A DNA stretch of 64,000 bases from Cycloclasticus sp. 46_120_T64. Its GTDB lineage: Bacteria; Pseudomonadota; Gammaproteobacteria; Methylococcales; Cycloclasticaceae. The stretch spans positions 124,001 to 188,000 of the forward strand of contig MAAM01000011.1 of NCBI GenBank assembly GCA_002162695.1, written 5' to 3'. Both the position numbers and the translations under genes were made by a program. The notes below the pieces were generated by a model, which was not told the DNA's origin, searched no databases, and saw only the letters and a program-made list of their open reading frames with translations. Each line of letters begins with the position of its first letter. The first letter of the stretch is position 1. Positions 41,009 through 51,246 of this stretch are shown piece by piece.

Positions 41009-41554
41009 ACGAGGATTTTTTAGTAATACATAGAGTGCGCCGGTGCCGCCATCAGTCGGTTTAGCCGAGGCTAAGGCGAGCACTAACGGGTGCTCTGTGA
41101 GTTGTTGGAATGCTAGGTTTTTTAACACGGGAGACGGGTTGCAAGAGCCGGTCCCTTTGCCGTGGACGATGAGTATACAGCGGTGGGCTAAGTCTGCTTG
41201 ATAGCTTAAAAACTCCTCGATTATTTGCTGTGCTTGTTGCCGATTCAAACCATGTAGGTCTAAGCGGTCATCGATGTTTAGTTGCCCACGTTTTAATTGT
41301 TTTTTAAGTTTGTGTTGTACTCCTTGGCGAGAAAAAAACAGTACTTGCTCACTTTGAATTTCATCGCTGACAGGAAAAAACTCCGTAGCTGATTCAGTGA
41401 GTTGGTTTTGCGGTTTTCTATGGGGTTTTGGTTTGCTTCGATGTGCTAACAGATTTTCTTTATCCGAGCTGATTCGGCGTACATCGCTCATCAATTCCGC
41501 AAATAAATTAGAATCATCGTTTGAACTGAGGTGTTTGTCGTTATCTTCGGGCAT
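40994..41554 (-). CDS. Smr domain-containing protein (SmrB/YfcN-like)
   Basis: A 186-aa cytosolic protein with a charged, low-complexity N-terminal half and a C-terminal Smr (MutS-related) domain. The domain has LDLHGLNRQQA near residue 103, LIVHGKGTGS near 138 and a GGTGALYVLL end. Smr domains are DNA or RNA endonucleases. SmrB relatives in E. coli cleave mRNA at collided ribosomes, and this protein's layout resembles them, but the specific role is inferred. It is convergent with uppP and divergent from surE. Confidence 0.9.
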   Translation of the reverse strand: MPEDNDKHLSSNDDSNLFAELMSDVRRISSDKENLLAHRSKPKPHRKPQNQLTESATEFFPVSDEIQSEQVLFFSRQGVQHKLKKQLKRGQLNIDDRLDLHGLNRQQAQQIIEEFLSYQADLAHRCILIVHGKGTGSCNPSPVLKNLAFQQLTEHPLVLALASAKPTDGGTGALYVLLKNPRLNPV

Positions 41555-41615
41555 AATAAGAGTTTAGCAAATTATGAATGGCGGTGTTTTTATTGGCACC
41601 GTGTTGGATGGGTAA

Positions 41616-42368
41616 ATGCACATTTTAATAAGTAATGATGACGGCTATTTGGCGCCAGGCCTTGCCAGTTTAGCGGCGAGTTTGGCTAAGGTTGCGAAGG
41701 TGACGATAGTGGCACCGGATAGAAATCGCAGTGCTGCTAGTAACTCCTTGACCTTGGATATGCCGCTACGGGTACGTCACATGGAAAATGGTTTTTACAG
41801 CGTTGATGGTACGCCGACTGATTGTGTGCATTTAGCAGTGACGGGCTTACTAGATGAAGAACCTGATATCGTGTTTTCCGGTATTAATAACGGTGAAAAT
41901 ATGGGCGATGACGTGCTCTACTCGGGCACGGTAGCGGCGGCGACGGAGGGGCGGTTTTTGGGTTTACCATCGGTTGCGCTATCAATGAATGCTAGTGAAC
42001 CTAAGAATTTTTCGACGGCGGCGGAGGTTGCGGTTCAATTGTATAAACAATTATTAAATAAAAAACTTCCGGCCGATACGATACTCAATGTCAATGTACC
42101 CGATGTGCCCTTGGAGCAAATTCGTGGTTTTAAGGCAACGAGGTTAGGTCAGCGTCACCGAGCGGAACCCGTTATTGAAGCGCGAGACCCGAGGAATAAA
42201 AAAATATTTTGGGTGGGGCCGCCAGGAGAAACTCAGGATGCAGGTGAGGGGACGGATTTTCACGCCGTTGAACATAATTTTGTGTCGGTGACCCCCTTGC
42301 AAATCGATTTAACAAACCATCAGCGCTTGGCAGAGCTCGGGCCTTGGCTTGACGAGGTGGTTTTGTGA
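41616..42368 (+). CDS. surE: 5'/3'-nucleotidase SurE
   Basis: Metal-dependent survival protein that dephosphorylates nucleotides and exopolyphosphate. [14 protein letters not shown] holds the paired Asp ligands, [17 protein letters not shown] and [20 protein letters not shown] are the other signatures. Length 250 aa. It overlaps pcm by 4 nt (GTGA) and begins the surE-pcm-yqaA-nlpD-rpoS run. Confidence 0.98.
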   Translation: MHILISNDDGYLAPGLASLAASLAKVAKVTIVAPDRNRSAASNSLTLDMPLRVRHMENGFYSVDGTPTDCVHLAVTGLLDEEPDIVFSGINNGENMGDDVLYSGTVAAATEGRFLGLPSVALSMNASEPKNFSTAAEVAVQLYKQLLNKKLPADTILNVNVPDVPLEQIRGFKATRLGQRHRAEPVIEARDPRNKKIFWVGPPGETQDAGEGTDFHAVEHNFVSVTPLQIDLTNHQRLAELGPWLDEVVL

Positions 42369-43021
42369 GTCAACACCAAGGTATTGGGATGACCTCGCAG
42401 CGCACCCGAGATAGGTTGGTGTCGCAGTTGCAGGAGTTGGGAATTCAAGACCAGCGAGTGTTAGATGTGATGCGCAAGGTGCCTCGGCATTTATTCGTTG
42501 CTGAAGCATTGGCTAGCCGTGCTTATGAGAATACGGCTTTACCGATTGGTCTTGGGCAAACTATTTCACAGCCTTATATCGTTGCGCGGATGACCGAGTT
42601 ATTGATTGAGGGCGGAGTTCCAGAAAATGTATTAGAAGTGGGTACCGGCTCTGGTTATCAATCATCGATCTTGGCGAGTTTGATTCCGCGGGTTTTTTCG
42701 GTGGAGCGTATTAAGCCCTTGCAGGAAAAAGCGAAAAAAGTATTGGCTGATGTGGGCTTTAGGAATATCAGTTTTAAGCACTCGGATGGTGGTTGGGGCT
42801 GGAAAGCTTGTGGGCCTTATCAAGGGATTCTCGCGGCGGCTGCGCCGGCAGAAATCCCGCAAAATTTATTAGAGCAGTTAGCCATCGGTGCGAAACTTGT
42901 GATTCCGATTGGTGAAGAAGGTAAGCAGATGTTGCAGCGGGTGACCCGTACCGAGTCGGCGTATGAAGTTGAGGTGCTTGAGCCGGTTAGTTTTGTGCCT
43001 TTTTTAAAGGGCCGAGTATAG
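42365..43021 (+). CDS. pcm: Protein-L-isoaspartate O-methyltransferase
   Basis: Repairs isoaspartyl damage using [39 protein letters not shown] and [16 protein letters not shown] (SAM motif I) are typical. [12 protein letters not shown] near the end is also conserved. Length 218 aa. The GTG start at 42365 overlaps the surE stop. Confidence 0.97.
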   Translation: MSQHQGIGMTSQRTRDRLVSQLQELGIQDQRVLDVMRKVPRHLFVAEALASRAYENTALPIGLGQTISQPYIVARMTELLIEGGVPENVLEVGTGSGYQSSILASLIPRVFSVERIKPLQEKAKKVLADVGFRNISFKHSDGGWGWKACGPYQGILAAAAPAEIPQNLLEQLAIGAKLVIPIGEEGKQMLQRVTRTESAYEVEVLEPVSFVPFLKGRV

Positions 43022-43031
43022 GAGTATTATT

Positions 43032-43616
43032 GTGTTTAGACGTTTGTATCAGCTTGTATTGTCGTGGGCTGAGCACCCCAAAGCCAGTCGCTACTTGGTG
43101 GCGTTAAGTTTTGCCGAATCATCTTTTTTTCCAATACCACCCGATGTGATGTTGGCGCCAATGTGTCTAGCGCAACGCGCTAGGGCCTTTTATTTTGCCC
43201 TATTAACCACGGTGGCTTCAGTTGCTGGTGGTATCTTTGGTTATTTTATTGGTATGTATTCGTTTGAGTTAGTAGAGCCGCTGTTAGCTGCATTACATTA
43301 CCAGGGGAAGTTTGACCTGGTAAAATACTGGTTTGTGGAATGGGGTTTTTGGGCGATTTTAATCGCTGGTTTCTCGCCAATACCGTATAAGCTTTTTACT
43401 ATTGCGGCTGGATTATTAGGCATGTTTTTTCTTCCTTTTGTTCTCGCCTCTATCGTTGGTCGTGGCGCTCGATTTTTTTTGGTCGCTTTTCTGGTGTCTC
43501 TAGGGGGGGACGGCTTGCGTGATAAATTAGAGGTTTATGTCGAGAGGATCGGTTGGGGGCTGACCTTATTAATAGTACTTGTTTTAATCGTTTATAAGTT
43601 TTCTTCCGCCGGCTAA
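43032..43616 (+). CDS. YqaA/DedA-family membrane protein
   Basis: Inner-membrane protein of the SNARE-associated/DedA superfamily, 194 aa with four to five membrane segments. FAESSFFPIPPDVMLAPMCL is the N-terminal re-entrant motif and GFSPIPYKLFTIAAGLLGM the second, both characteristic of YqaA relatives. DedA relatives can flip undecaprenyl phosphate, but this branch is not assigned. GTG start behind GGAG. The gene lies between pcm and nlpD. Confidence 0.88.
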   Translation: MFRRLYQLVLSWAEHPKASRYLVALSFAESSFFPIPPDVMLAPMCLAQRARAFYFALLTTVASVAGGIFGYFIGMYSFELVEPLLAALHYQGKFDLVKYWFVEWGFWAILIAGFSPIPYKLFTIAAGLLGMFFLPFVLASIVGRGARFFLVAFLVSLGGDGLRDKLEVYVERIGWGLTLLIVLVLIVYKFSSAG

Positions 43617-43617
43617 T

Positions 43618-44349
43618 TTGAAACAAGGGCGTAAAATTTGTTGCACGCTAATGTTCGTATTGCTCAACGTTCTGCTTGTTTCTTGTGCTTCACCGAAGGT
43701 TTATGCGCCGATTTATAATCAGCATAATAAGGGACGGCTTGCGGCCGCAAAGAGTCACTCCGTACGCGCGGGTGATACGTTGTATTCCATTGCGTGGCAG
43801 ACGGGGCATGATTATCATCAATTAGCGAAGTGGAATAATATTTCCTGGCCTTATACGATTTATCAGGGGCAAACGATAAAATTAACCGTTAGAAAGTCCT
43901 CGAAAGCTAATCCAAAAAAAGAAAAAACCTATATAAAACAAAAAATAACAAAGAAAAGCTTTAAAAGTTATCAAAAAAAGGTAAAGTTAAGTTGGCAGTG
44001 GCCGATAAAGGTCAGGAAGATTGAGAGGGGCGCCATTAAGACTGGGGTTGTCTTGCTGGGTCGACCTGGGGACTTAATTCGTAGCAGTGAGGCTGGCAAA
44101 GTGGTTTATGCTGGGAGCGGATTAAAGGGCTATGGTAATCTGCTGATCATTATGCACAATAATGAGTTTTTAACTGCGTATGGATACAATAAGCGGTTGT
44201 TGGTGAAGGAAGGTAGTGTTGTTAAGAGAGGACAGGCTATAGCTGAAATAGGTGCGGATAACAGGCAACGTCAGGTTCTTTTTTTTGAAATAAGGCAACA
44301 TGGGAAAGCCGTTTCGGTGGTTAAGTACTTGCCAAACATAAGGGGATAA
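43618..44349 (+). CDS. nlpD: NlpD-like LysM/M23 lipoprotein
   Basis: Outer-membrane lipoprotein of the NlpD type, an activator of the amidase AmiC at division. A lipobox (LLVSC, Cys near residue 23) follows a basic N-terminus, which supports the TTG start at 43618 over the internal ATG. LysM lies at about residues 47-92 ([15 protein letters not shown]), then a Lys-rich linker and a degenerate M23 peptidase domain ([17 protein letters not shown]). Catalytic metal ligands are missing: LFFEIR stands where active M23 enzymes have LHFEIR. It ends 2 nt before rpoS. Confidence 0.92.
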   Translation: MKQGRKICCTLMFVLLNVLLVSCASPKVYAPIYNQHNKGRLAAAKSHSVRAGDTLYSIAWQTGHDYHQLAKWNNISWPYTIYQGQTIKLTVRKSSKANPKKEKTYIKQKITKKSFKSYQKKVKLSWQWPIKVRKIERGAIKTGVVLLGRPGDLIRSSEAGKVVYAGSGLKGYGNLLIIMHNNEFLTAYGYNKRLLVKEGSVVKRGQAIAEIGADNRQRQVLFFEIRQHGKAVSVVKYLPNIRG

Positions 44350-44351
44350 AA

Positions 44352-45272
44352 ATGCAACGGAAGATTAAAGCGAAGTCTAGTGACGAGCGGTTAGTTTCTG
44401 ATGAAAAGCGGGTGGTTGAAACTAAAAGCCGGTTAGGTAGTAATGATCCAACCCAGTTGTATTTAAATGAATTGAACAAGTCGGTGTTATTAACGGCAGA
44501 AGAAGAAATAAAATATGGTCGCTTAGTTCAGCAAGGTGACCAAGCCGCGAGAAAACACATGATTGAGAGTAATTTACGCTTGGTTGTGAAAATCTCTCGC
44601 CGTTATATGAATCGGGGTCTACCGATGCTCGATCTAATCGAGGAGGGTAACTTGGGACTCATTCGTGCGGTGGAGAAATTTGACCCTGAAAAAGGATTCC
44701 GCTTTTCAACGTATGCCACGTGGTGGATTCGACAAACCATCGAACGCGCGATTATGAATCAAACACGTACTATTCGTTTGCCAATTCATATTATTAAAGA
44801 AATGAATATTTACCTGAAAAAAGCACGTGAGCTTAGTCAGGAGCTTGATCGTGAAGCCAGTGCTGAGGATGTGGCTGAGGTAACGGGTAAACCGGTTGAA
44901 GTGGTTGAGAAAATGTTTCGTATGCACGCGGAGAATGTTTCTTCGTTAGATGTTTCGTTATCGAGTGATAGCGATCAACAATTACTCGATTCGGTGGCTG
45001 ATGAGGATGCGATGGAGCCGGCAGATATTCTGCAGTCAGAGGAAATTCGAAATAACCTAGATCAATGGCTGGAAATGCTGAGTGATAAACAAAGAGAAGT
45101 TATCTCACGACGCTTTGGGGTGCGCGGGCATCATGCTTCAACCTTAGAGCAGGTAGCGAGAGAGATGGGTGTTACCCGTGAACGGGTGCGTCAAGTGCAA
45201 ATTAGTGCGCTGAAGTCTTTGCGTTCAATTCTTGAAAACGAAGGTCTATCCCCCTCTGTTTTATTGCACTAG
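44352..45272 (+). CDS. rpoS: RNA polymerase sigma factor RpoS
   Basis: Stationary-phase and stress sigma factor, 306 aa. Region 1.2 has [10 protein letters not shown], region 2 has [40 protein letters not shown] and [20 protein letters not shown]. Region 3 follows, and region 4 reads ISRRFGVRG and [10 protein letters not shown]. Position directly behind nlpD is the standard one. In relatives the main rpoS promoter lies inside nlpD. I did not resolve one here. Confidence 0.97.
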   Translation: MQRKIKAKSSDERLVSDEKRVVETKSRLGSNDPTQLYLNELNKSVLLTAEEEIKYGRLVQQGDQAARKHMIESNLRLVVKISRRYMNRGLPMLDLIEEGNLGLIRAVEKFDPEKGFRFSTYATWWIRQTIERAIMNQTRTIRLPIHIIKEMNIYLKKARELSQELDREASAEDVAEVTGKPVEVVEKMFRMHAENVSSLDVSLSSDSDQQLLDSVADEDAMEPADILQSEEIRNNLDQWLEMLSDKQREVISRRFGVRGHHASTLEQVAREMGVTRERVRQVQISALKSLRSILENEGLSPSVLLH

Positions 45273-45307
45273 TCATTAGCTCTGCAGGTGTTTGTTATAG
45301 TTTTTCG

Positions 45308-45335
45308 TTGACAGTAAAAATGCAGGTGGTACTGT
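45308..45335 (+). promoter_or_regulatory. Predicted promoter for alaC
   Basis: A perfect TTGACA (45308-45313) with 16-nt spacing to TACTGT (45330-45335), 39 nt before the alaC ATG. The -10 is only moderate. Confidence 0.5.
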
Positions 45336-45374
45336 ACTCCGTTTGTATTTATTAAGTTAAGAAAAATAATTATC

Positions 45375-46559
45375 ATGCATGAGTTTGCCAGAATAAAGCG
45401 TCTTCCCCCCTATGTCTTTAATATTGTTAATGACTTAAAAGCGCAAGCGCGTGCGGCGGGTGAGGACATTATTGATTTTGGTATGGGTAACCCAGACCAG
45501 CCGACACCGCAACATATTGTTGATAAGTTAACCGAAGCCGCTCAACGAGGCGATACACATCGTTATTCAGTATCTAGAGGTATTCCGCGTTTACGTAAGG
45601 CCATTTGTGGTTGGTATAAATCCAAGTACGATGTTGATCTCGACTTTGACTCAGAAGCTATCGTAACGATCGGTTCAAAAGAAGGTTTAGCTCATTTAGC
45701 CATGGCTACTTTGGGGCCTGGGGATGCTGTATTGGTCCCTAATCCAGCGTATCCAATTCACCCCTATGGTTTTGTTATCGCAGGTGCAGATATTCGTCAC
45801 GTGCCGATTGGCCCCGATGTAGACTTTTTCTGTGAACTTGAAAAAGCGATTAAAACATCGTATCCAAAACCTAAAATGTTGGTGCTTAATTTTCCGGGCA
45901 ACCCAACCACTCAATGTGTGGACCTAGAGTTCTTTGAAAAAGTCGTGAAAATGGCTAAGGAACACGATATCTGGGTAGTGCATGATAATGCCTATGCTGA
46001 AATTGTGTTCGATGGTTATAAAGCGCCATCAATTTTGCAAGTACCCGGTGCTAAAGATATAGCAGTTGAGTTTTATTCCTTATCAAAAACTTACAATATG
46101 CCGGGTTGGCGTGTTGGTTTTATGTGCGGTAATAAAGAATTGGTGGGTGCGTTAGCACGGATCAAATCTTATTTAGACTATGGCATGTTCACGCCTATTC
46201 AGGTGGCTGCGATTGCCGCCTTAGAAGGGCCGCAGGATTGTGTTGATGATATTCGAGCACTATACAAGGAACGCCGTGATGTATTATGCGACGGCTTGAA
46301 TGCAATCGGTTGGGAAGTTGAAAAACCCAAGGCGACGATGTTTGTTTGGGCTAAAATTCCTGAGTTTTACCGTGAGATGGGGTCATTAGAGTTTTCTAAA
46401 AAATTACTAAAAGATGCCAAGGTTGCTGTTTCACCAGGTATTGGCTTTGGTGATTTTGGTGATGAATATGTGCGTTTTGGTTTAATTGAGAATAACCACC
46501 GAACGCGTCAGGCGGTTCGTGGCCTCAAACAAATGTTCAGAAATGATGGTTGTAAATAA
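45375..46559 (+). CDS. alaC: Alanine transaminase AlaC-like
   Basis: PLP-dependent class I aminotransferase making alanine from pyruvate and glutamate. [24 protein letters not shown] and [10 protein letters not shown] are visible, and the PLP lysine lies in [16 protein letters not shown]. Length 394 aa. The whole sequence closely follows the AlaC (YfdZ) type. It precedes hom, as in several gammaproteobacteria, linking alanine and threonine biosynthesis genes. Substrate is inferred from family. Confidence 0.92.
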   Translation: MHEFARIKRLPPYVFNIVNDLKAQARAAGEDIIDFGMGNPDQPTPQHIVDKLTEAAQRGDTHRYSVSRGIPRLRKAICGWYKSKYDVDLDFDSEAIVTIGSKEGLAHLAMATLGPGDAVLVPNPAYPIHPYGFVIAGADIRHVPIGPDVDFFCELEKAIKTSYPKPKMLVLNFPGNPTTQCVDLEFFEKVVKMAKEHDIWVVHDNAYAEIVFDGYKAPSILQVPGAKDIAVEFYSLSKTYNMPGWRVGFMCGNKELVGALARIKSYLDYGMFTPIQVAAIAALEGPQDCVDDIRALYKERRDVLCDGLNAIGWEVEKPKATMFVWAKIPEFYREMGSLEFSKKLLKDAKVAVSPGIGFGDFGDEYVRFGLIENNHRTRQAVRGLKQMFRNDGCK

Positions 46560-46592
46560 GCACTCGCATTAATAGCGGTTAATTTATTACTG

Positions 46593-46598
46593 TATAAT
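46593..46598 (+). promoter_or_regulatory. Predicted -10 element for hom-thrC
   Basis: Perfect TATAAT preceded directly by TG, 33 nt before the hom start. The -35 is weak (TTAATA at 18-nt spacing). It would let hom-thrC be expressed independently of alaC. Confidence 0.4.
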
Positions 46599-46630
46599 TA
46601 TCCTCTTTGAAATGTTCTTAGGGGATAATC

Positions 46631-47941
46631 TTGAAAGTTGTTAAAGTTGGTTTGTTAGGCCTTGGCACAGTGGGTGGTGGTACAGTTAATGTACTCGAAA
46701 GGAATTTCTCAGAAATTTCTCGCCGCAGTGGTTGTGAGCTTGTTGTTTCTAGAGCCAGTGCTCGTGATATTAGCAGAGCCAGAATTTGTAATACCGATAA
46801 CATTCAACTAACGACAGACTCTAATGAGGTCGTTAACGACCCTGATATTCAAATTATTGTTGAACTCATGGGCGGTGAAGAACCTGCTAAATCACTGATC
46901 CTCTCTGCCTTAGCGCAAGGTAAACACGTTGTTACCGCCAATAAAGCCTTAATCGCCTTACACGGTAATGAGCTGTTTGCTGCCGCCGCTGAAAATAACG
47001 TTATTTTAGCCTATGAAGCCGCCATTGCGGGTGGTATTCCAATTGTTAAAGCTATTCGAGAAGGCCTTAGTGCCAATAGAATAGAGTGGTTAGCCGGTAT
47101 TATTAATGGCACGGGTAACTTCATCCTCACCGAAATGCGCGACAAAGGCAGCGCCTTTAGCGATGTCCTACAGCAAGCGCAAGAACTCGGTTATGCAGAA
47201 GCAGACCCTACCTTTGATGTTGAAGGTATTGATGCCGCGCATAAACTTTGTATTCTTGCGTCGCTATCGTTTGGTATGCCGTTAAATTTTGCGCGGGTTT
47301 ATACCGAAGGTATTTCAAAGATCACCCCCTTAGATGTGACCTATGCTGAAGAGCTAGGTTACCGAATTAAGCACTTAGGTGTCGCTAGACGAACCGAAGA
47401 CGGTGTGGAAATGCGAGTACACCCCACATTAATCCCTGAAAAGCGGCTGATTGCCAATGTTGACGGGGTGATGAATGCGGTATTGGTTAAGGGTAATGCT
47501 GTTGGTGCAACTATGTATTACGGCCCGGGTGCAGGCGCAGACGCGACAGCTTCTGCGGTAGTGGCGGACTTAGTTGATATTTGCCGTCAGTTAGATGGCT
47601 CTGCGGCGAGTGCCGTACCTGCTTTAGGGTTTGCAAGTGATAAACTTGAAACACTGGCTATTTTACCTATTGAACAAGTTAAGACAGCCTTCTACTTGCG
47701 CTTGTCGGTACAAGATAAAGCCGGTGTGATGGCAGCAATGACAACAATTTTGGCGAATAATGGCATTAGCATTGAAGCGGTATTGCAAAAAGAACCTAAA
47801 CAGCAAGGCGCTGATGCACAGGTTATTTTATTAACTGATTGTGTATTAGAAAGCGATTTAATACTAGCGCTTGAACAAATCGAATCATTAGATTCAACCA
47901 ATGGTGCGGTAACTCGTATTCGTGTTGAATCACTACAATAG
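46631..47941 (+). CDS. hom: Homoserine dehydrogenase
   Basis: NAD(P)-dependent step toward threonine and methionine. The N-terminal VGLLGLGTVGGGTVNVL binds the cofactor. TANKALIALHG, YEAAIAGGIPIVKAI, GIINGTGNFILTEM and AEADPTFDVEGIDAAHKL mark the catalytic domain. A C-terminal ACT domain (about 350-430) suggests threonine feedback. Length 436 aa. TTG start at 46631. thrC follows after 8 nt. Confidence 0.98.
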   Translation: MKVVKVGLLGLGTVGGGTVNVLERNFSEISRRSGCELVVSRASARDISRARICNTDNIQLTTDSNEVVNDPDIQIIVELMGGEEPAKSLILSALAQGKHVVTANKALIALHGNELFAAAAENNVILAYEAAIAGGIPIVKAIREGLSANRIEWLAGIINGTGNFILTEMRDKGSAFSDVLQQAQELGYAEADPTFDVEGIDAAHKLCILASLSFGMPLNFARVYTEGISKITPLDVTYAEELGYRIKHLGVARRTEDGVEMRVHPTLIPEKRLIANVDGVMNAVLVKGNAVGATMYYGPGAGADATASAVVADLVDICRQLDGSAASAVPALGFASDKLETLAILPIEQVKTAFYLRLSVQDKAGVMAAMTTILANNGISIEAVLQKEPKQQGADAQVILLTDCVLESDLILALEQIESLDSTNGAVTRIRVESLQ

Positions 47942-47949
47942 GAAATATT

Positions 47950-49059
47950 ATGCCTCAAGGTAATCGTTACAAAGGTCTTATTGATAAATTTAAGGCCGTT
48001 TTACCCGTTTCAGACACAACCCGTTTTATTAGTTTAGGTGAAGGTAATACACCGCTAATAAAGCTCGAGAACATCCCCGCTTTAATTGGTAAAAATGTTG
48101 ATATTTACGTTAAATATGAAGGTTTAAACCCAACTGGCTCGTTCAAAGACCGTGGTATGACCATGGCGGTTACTAAGGCGGTGGAAGAGGGTAGTCAAGC
48201 GATTATTTGTGCCTCAACAGGTAATACCTCAGCTTCTGCAGCCGCTTACGCAGCGCGGGCTGGTATTAAAGCCTTTGTTTTAATCCCTGAAGGTAAAATT
48301 GCGTTAGGTAAGCTCGCACAAGCGATGATGCATGGTGCTGAAATTATTCAAATTAAAGGTAATTTTGATCACGGTATGCAGTTAGTGAAAGAAGTTGCTG
48401 AACACGCGCCCGTTACTATTGTTAACTCAATTAACCCTTATCGTTTGCAAGGGCAAAAAACAGCCGCTTATGAAATTGTTGAAGCCTTAGGTCAAGTGCC
48501 TGATTATCACTGCTTACCGGTTGGTAATGCGGGTAACATTTCGGCGCATTGGATGGGCTACACCGAAATGGCTCAGCCAGAAAATGAGTCTGCTGCGGGT
48601 AATTATTCTAAGTTAGCTGTTAATAAACGTCCTGTTATGGTCGGTTATCAAGCGGCTGGTGCAGCGCCTTTCCTTAAAGGTGAAATGATTGATGACCCTG
48701 AAACGGTCGCTACCGCGATTCGTATTGGTCGTCCTCAATCTTGGGATAAAGCATGGGCAGCACAAAAGGAATCAGCTGGTTGGTTTGATCTATTAACGGA
48801 TGAGGAGATTTTGGCCGCACAGAAATTACTGACGGAAAAAGAAGGTATCTTTTGTGAACCGGCGTCAGCGGCGTCTGTTGGTGGTGCTATTCGTGATATT
48901 AAAAATGGAAAAATCCCAGAAGGCAGCACGATTGTGTGTACCTTAACCGGCCATGGTTTAAAAGACCCTGATACGGCTATCTCACAATGTGTTGCTCAGC
49001 CTCAGGCGATTGAAGCATCGTTAGATGCAGTTAAGGCTGCTATTCTAGATAAGTTGTAA
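47950..49059 (+). CDS. thrC: Threonine synthase
   Basis: PLP enzyme converting O-phosphohomoserine to threonine. The PLP lysine lies in NPTGSFKDRGMTMAV, and ICASTGNTSASAAAYAARAG is the phosphate-binding loop. Length 369 aa, the shorter form also seen in Bacillus and Pseudomonas relatives rather than the long E. coli type. It is paired with hom and is followed after 3 nt by recJ. Confidence 0.98.
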   Translation: MPQGNRYKGLIDKFKAVLPVSDTTRFISLGEGNTPLIKLENIPALIGKNVDIYVKYEGLNPTGSFKDRGMTMAVTKAVEEGSQAIICASTGNTSASAAAYAARAGIKAFVLIPEGKIALGKLAQAMMHGAEIIQIKGNFDHGMQLVKEVAEHAPVTIVNSINPYRLQGQKTAAYEIVEALGQVPDYHCLPVGNAGNISAHWMGYTEMAQPENESAAGNYSKLAVNKRPVMVGYQAAGAAPFLKGEMIDDPETVATAIRIGRPQSWDKAWAAQKESAGWFDLLTDEEILAAQKLLTEKEGIFCEPASAASVGGAIRDIKNGKIPEGSTIVCTLTGHGLKDPDTAISQCVAQPQAIEASLDAVKAAILDKL

Positions 49060-49062
49060 ACT

Positions 49063-50820
49063 GTGAGTCAGTCACGCTTAGATTCTTCGCAAGGCGGGGC
49101 TAAGCCTGTTATTAAACGTCGTGAAGCTATCAGTAGCGACGTTAGTTTATTTTCTAATATCCACCCAGTGTTACGCACTGTATACCTGAATCGTGGGCTT
49201 AGCTCTGATGATCAGCTTGATCGTACGTTAAAAAAACTGCCGAGTTACCAAAGCTTATCGGGAATAACTCGAGCGGTTGATCTTATTAAGCAGGCCATTA
49301 TTAACAATAAAAAAATTGTTATTGTGGCCGACTTTGATGCTGACGGAGCAACATCTTGCACCGTAGCGATGCGAGGTTTACGCTTATTAGGTGCGCAGCA
49401 AGTTGATTTTGTGGTGCCTGATCGGTTCAAGTTTGGTTATGGTTTGACCCCTGAAATTGTCGATGTTGCTTTAGCGTTAAAGCCTGAGTTAATTATTACC
49501 GTCGATAATGGTATCTCCAGTGTTGAGGGCGTTTCGTATGCACGCTCCAATGGTTGTCAGGTGGTGGTAACGGATCATCATTTGCCGCCTAAAGTCTTGC
49601 CCGAAGCCGATGCCATAGTTAATCCACAGTTAATAGGTGATCAGTTCCCTAGTAAAGCATTAGCGGGCGTGGGTGTTATTTTCTATGTCTTGTTAGCGGT
49701 ACGTGCCAGTTTACAAAAAGACGGGTATTTTAATCAGCAAGCTGCGCCAAATTTAGCAAATCTATTGGATATTGTGGCCTTAGGTACTGTTGCTGATGTG
49801 GTGCCGATGGATGAGACCAATCGAAAATTGGTACATCAAGGTTTGCTCAGAATTCAAAATAATAAGTGTGTTCCGGGTATTCAAGCCTTGTTACGCATTG
49901 CAAAACGCGAACCCGAACGTGTGGTAGCGAGTGATCTTGGGTTTTCTATTGGCCCAAGGCTGAATGCAGCGGGGCGTTTGGATGACATGTCTCTGGGTAT
50001 TCAATGTTTGTTAACGGATGATGAGCAAGAAGCTAACCGCATCGCAGAGCAGTTAGATGCGTTAAATATTGAACGTCGTGCGATTGAAGATGATATGAAG
50101 CTCGATGCCTTCAAAATTTTATCGTCATTTAAGACTGATAATACAAGTCAGCAATGGGGAGTTTGTCTTTATGATGAATATTGGCATCAAGGTGTTATTG
50201 GTATTCTGGCCTCTCGAATCAAAGAGAAACTTAATCGTCCAGTGATTGCGTTTGCAAAGGCGGGTGATAATGAAATCAAAGGCTCGGCACGCTCCATTCC
50301 TGGTTTACATATCAGAGACGTACTGGATGATATTGCTAGCCGGCAACCGCAATTATTAAAGAAGTTTGGTGGACACGCGATGGCCGCGGGGATGAGTTTA
50401 GCGCTTGATGATTTTGATCTGTTTTGTGAGGAGTTTGATCAGGCCGTTAAAATACGCCTTGATTCTGTTGAACCTGAAAATGTTTTTTTAGTTGATGGTG
50501 AGATAGCTGATGCAGATATTAACCTAAATTTAGCGGAAATCTTAAGGCAGGGTGGCCCTTGGGGGCAAAATTTTCCGGAGCCTATTTTTGAGGGCGTTTT
50601 TAATGTGAAAAATGCGCGTATCGTCGGCCAGAAACACGTTAAATTAGAGCTGGAAACGCAGAGTAATAAGCGCAAAATTGAGGCGATTTATTTTAACCCC
50701 GATAACCCTGATGGCTTGATTGGCCTAGCGACGGTCAGGTTGGTGTATCAACTCGATGTTAATCACTATATGGGGCGCTCCCGAGTGCAGTTGATGGTTC
50801 GATACTTAGAGCCAGTATAG
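49063..50820 (+). CDS. recJ: Single-stranded-DNA-specific exonuclease RecJ
   Basis: 5'-3' exonuclease for recombination and mismatch repair. DHH-family motifs are VVADFDADGATSC near residue 88, TVDNGISS, VVTDHHLPP, and ALGTVADVVPM. The DHHA1 domain has GSARSIPGLH and KFGGHAMAAGMSL. Length 585 aa. GTG start at 49063. A 589-bp gap with little coding content follows. Confidence 0.97.
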   Translation: MSQSRLDSSQGGAKPVIKRREAISSDVSLFSNIHPVLRTVYLNRGLSSDDQLDRTLKKLPSYQSLSGITRAVDLIKQAIINNKKIVIVADFDADGATSCTVAMRGLRLLGAQQVDFVVPDRFKFGYGLTPEIVDVALALKPELIITVDNGISSVEGVSYARSNGCQVVVTDHHLPPKVLPEADAIVNPQLIGDQFPSKALAGVGVIFYVLLAVRASLQKDGYFNQQAAPNLANLLDIVALGTVADVVPMDETNRKLVHQGLLRIQNNKCVPGIQALLRIAKREPERVVASDLGFSIGPRLNAAGRLDDMSLGIQCLLTDDEQEANRIAEQLDALNIERRAIEDDMKLDAFKILSSFKTDNTSQQWGVCLYDEYWHQGVIGILASRIKEKLNRPVIAFAKAGDNEIKGSARSIPGLHIRDVLDDIASRQPQLLKKFGGHAMAAGMSLALDDFDLFCEEFDQAVKIRLDSVEPENVFLVDGEIADADINLNLAEILRQGGPWGQNFPEPIFEGVFNVKNARIVGQKHVKLELETQSNKRKIEAIYFNPDNPDGLIGLATVRLVYQLDVNHYMGRSRVQLMVRYLEPV

Positions 50821-50958
50821 CTTTATACCTTATGGAGACGCCTTGCCCAGGGGGTGTTAAATAATAAATTCTACTAGGCTCGTGTTTTATCAAACTCCTT
50901 ACTGAGTAGACTCAAGCCTTCTCTGGCTTCGTTGATATTTCCTCGCAGATACTTATTT
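50821..50958. other. Non-coding start of the recJ to S4-protein gap
   Basis: The gap as a whole (50821-51409) is 589 bp. This part holds a small AAGCC/GGCTT hairpin and, on the minus strand, the end of an unassigned open frame (51023-50874) with no obvious start codon. Its translation ends KEFDKTRA. It may be chance or the tail of a frameshifted gene (see findings). Confidence 0.3.
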
Positions 50959-51213
50959 TTAAGCCTTGTGCGATAAGGTGATGCGCCTTGTTGTGACCGT
51001 ATTAAGGCCGATATTGGCTGGATTTACAGGTGGTAGTAGCTGAGTGATTTTATTGCTTAGCTTGCTGGCGTAATCGTGACTGATCGTTTGAAGTGATAGC
51101 TGTTTTTGCTGCCGTTTGTATTGTTCGGGTAAGTAAATACTACAGAGGGGTACGAGTATTAAGCTGAAGGTGGCAAATTTGATGCATCTTGAGTGGGTGA
51201 AGGCGTTAAGCAT
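50959..51213 (-). CDS. Possible small membrane-anchored protein, unrecognised
   Basis: An 84-aa open frame in the gap after recJ. Residues about 10-28 (CIKFATFSLILVPLCSIYL) could be a signal anchor, with a basic/Gln-rich remainder. GGAA lies about 10 nt before the ATG. I do not recognise the family. It is not overlapped by another gene, which favours reality, but composition is not strongly coding. A second open frame on the same strand overlaps its end, offset by one base. Treat as hypothetical. Confidence 0.3.
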   Translation of the reverse strand: MLNAFTHSRCIKFATFSLILVPLCSIYLPEQYKRQQKQLSLQTISHDYASKLSNKITQLLPPVNPANIGLNTVTTRRITLSHKA

Positions 51214-51246
51214 AGTGTTTTGGTTCCGATCTAAACGAAGTGTATT

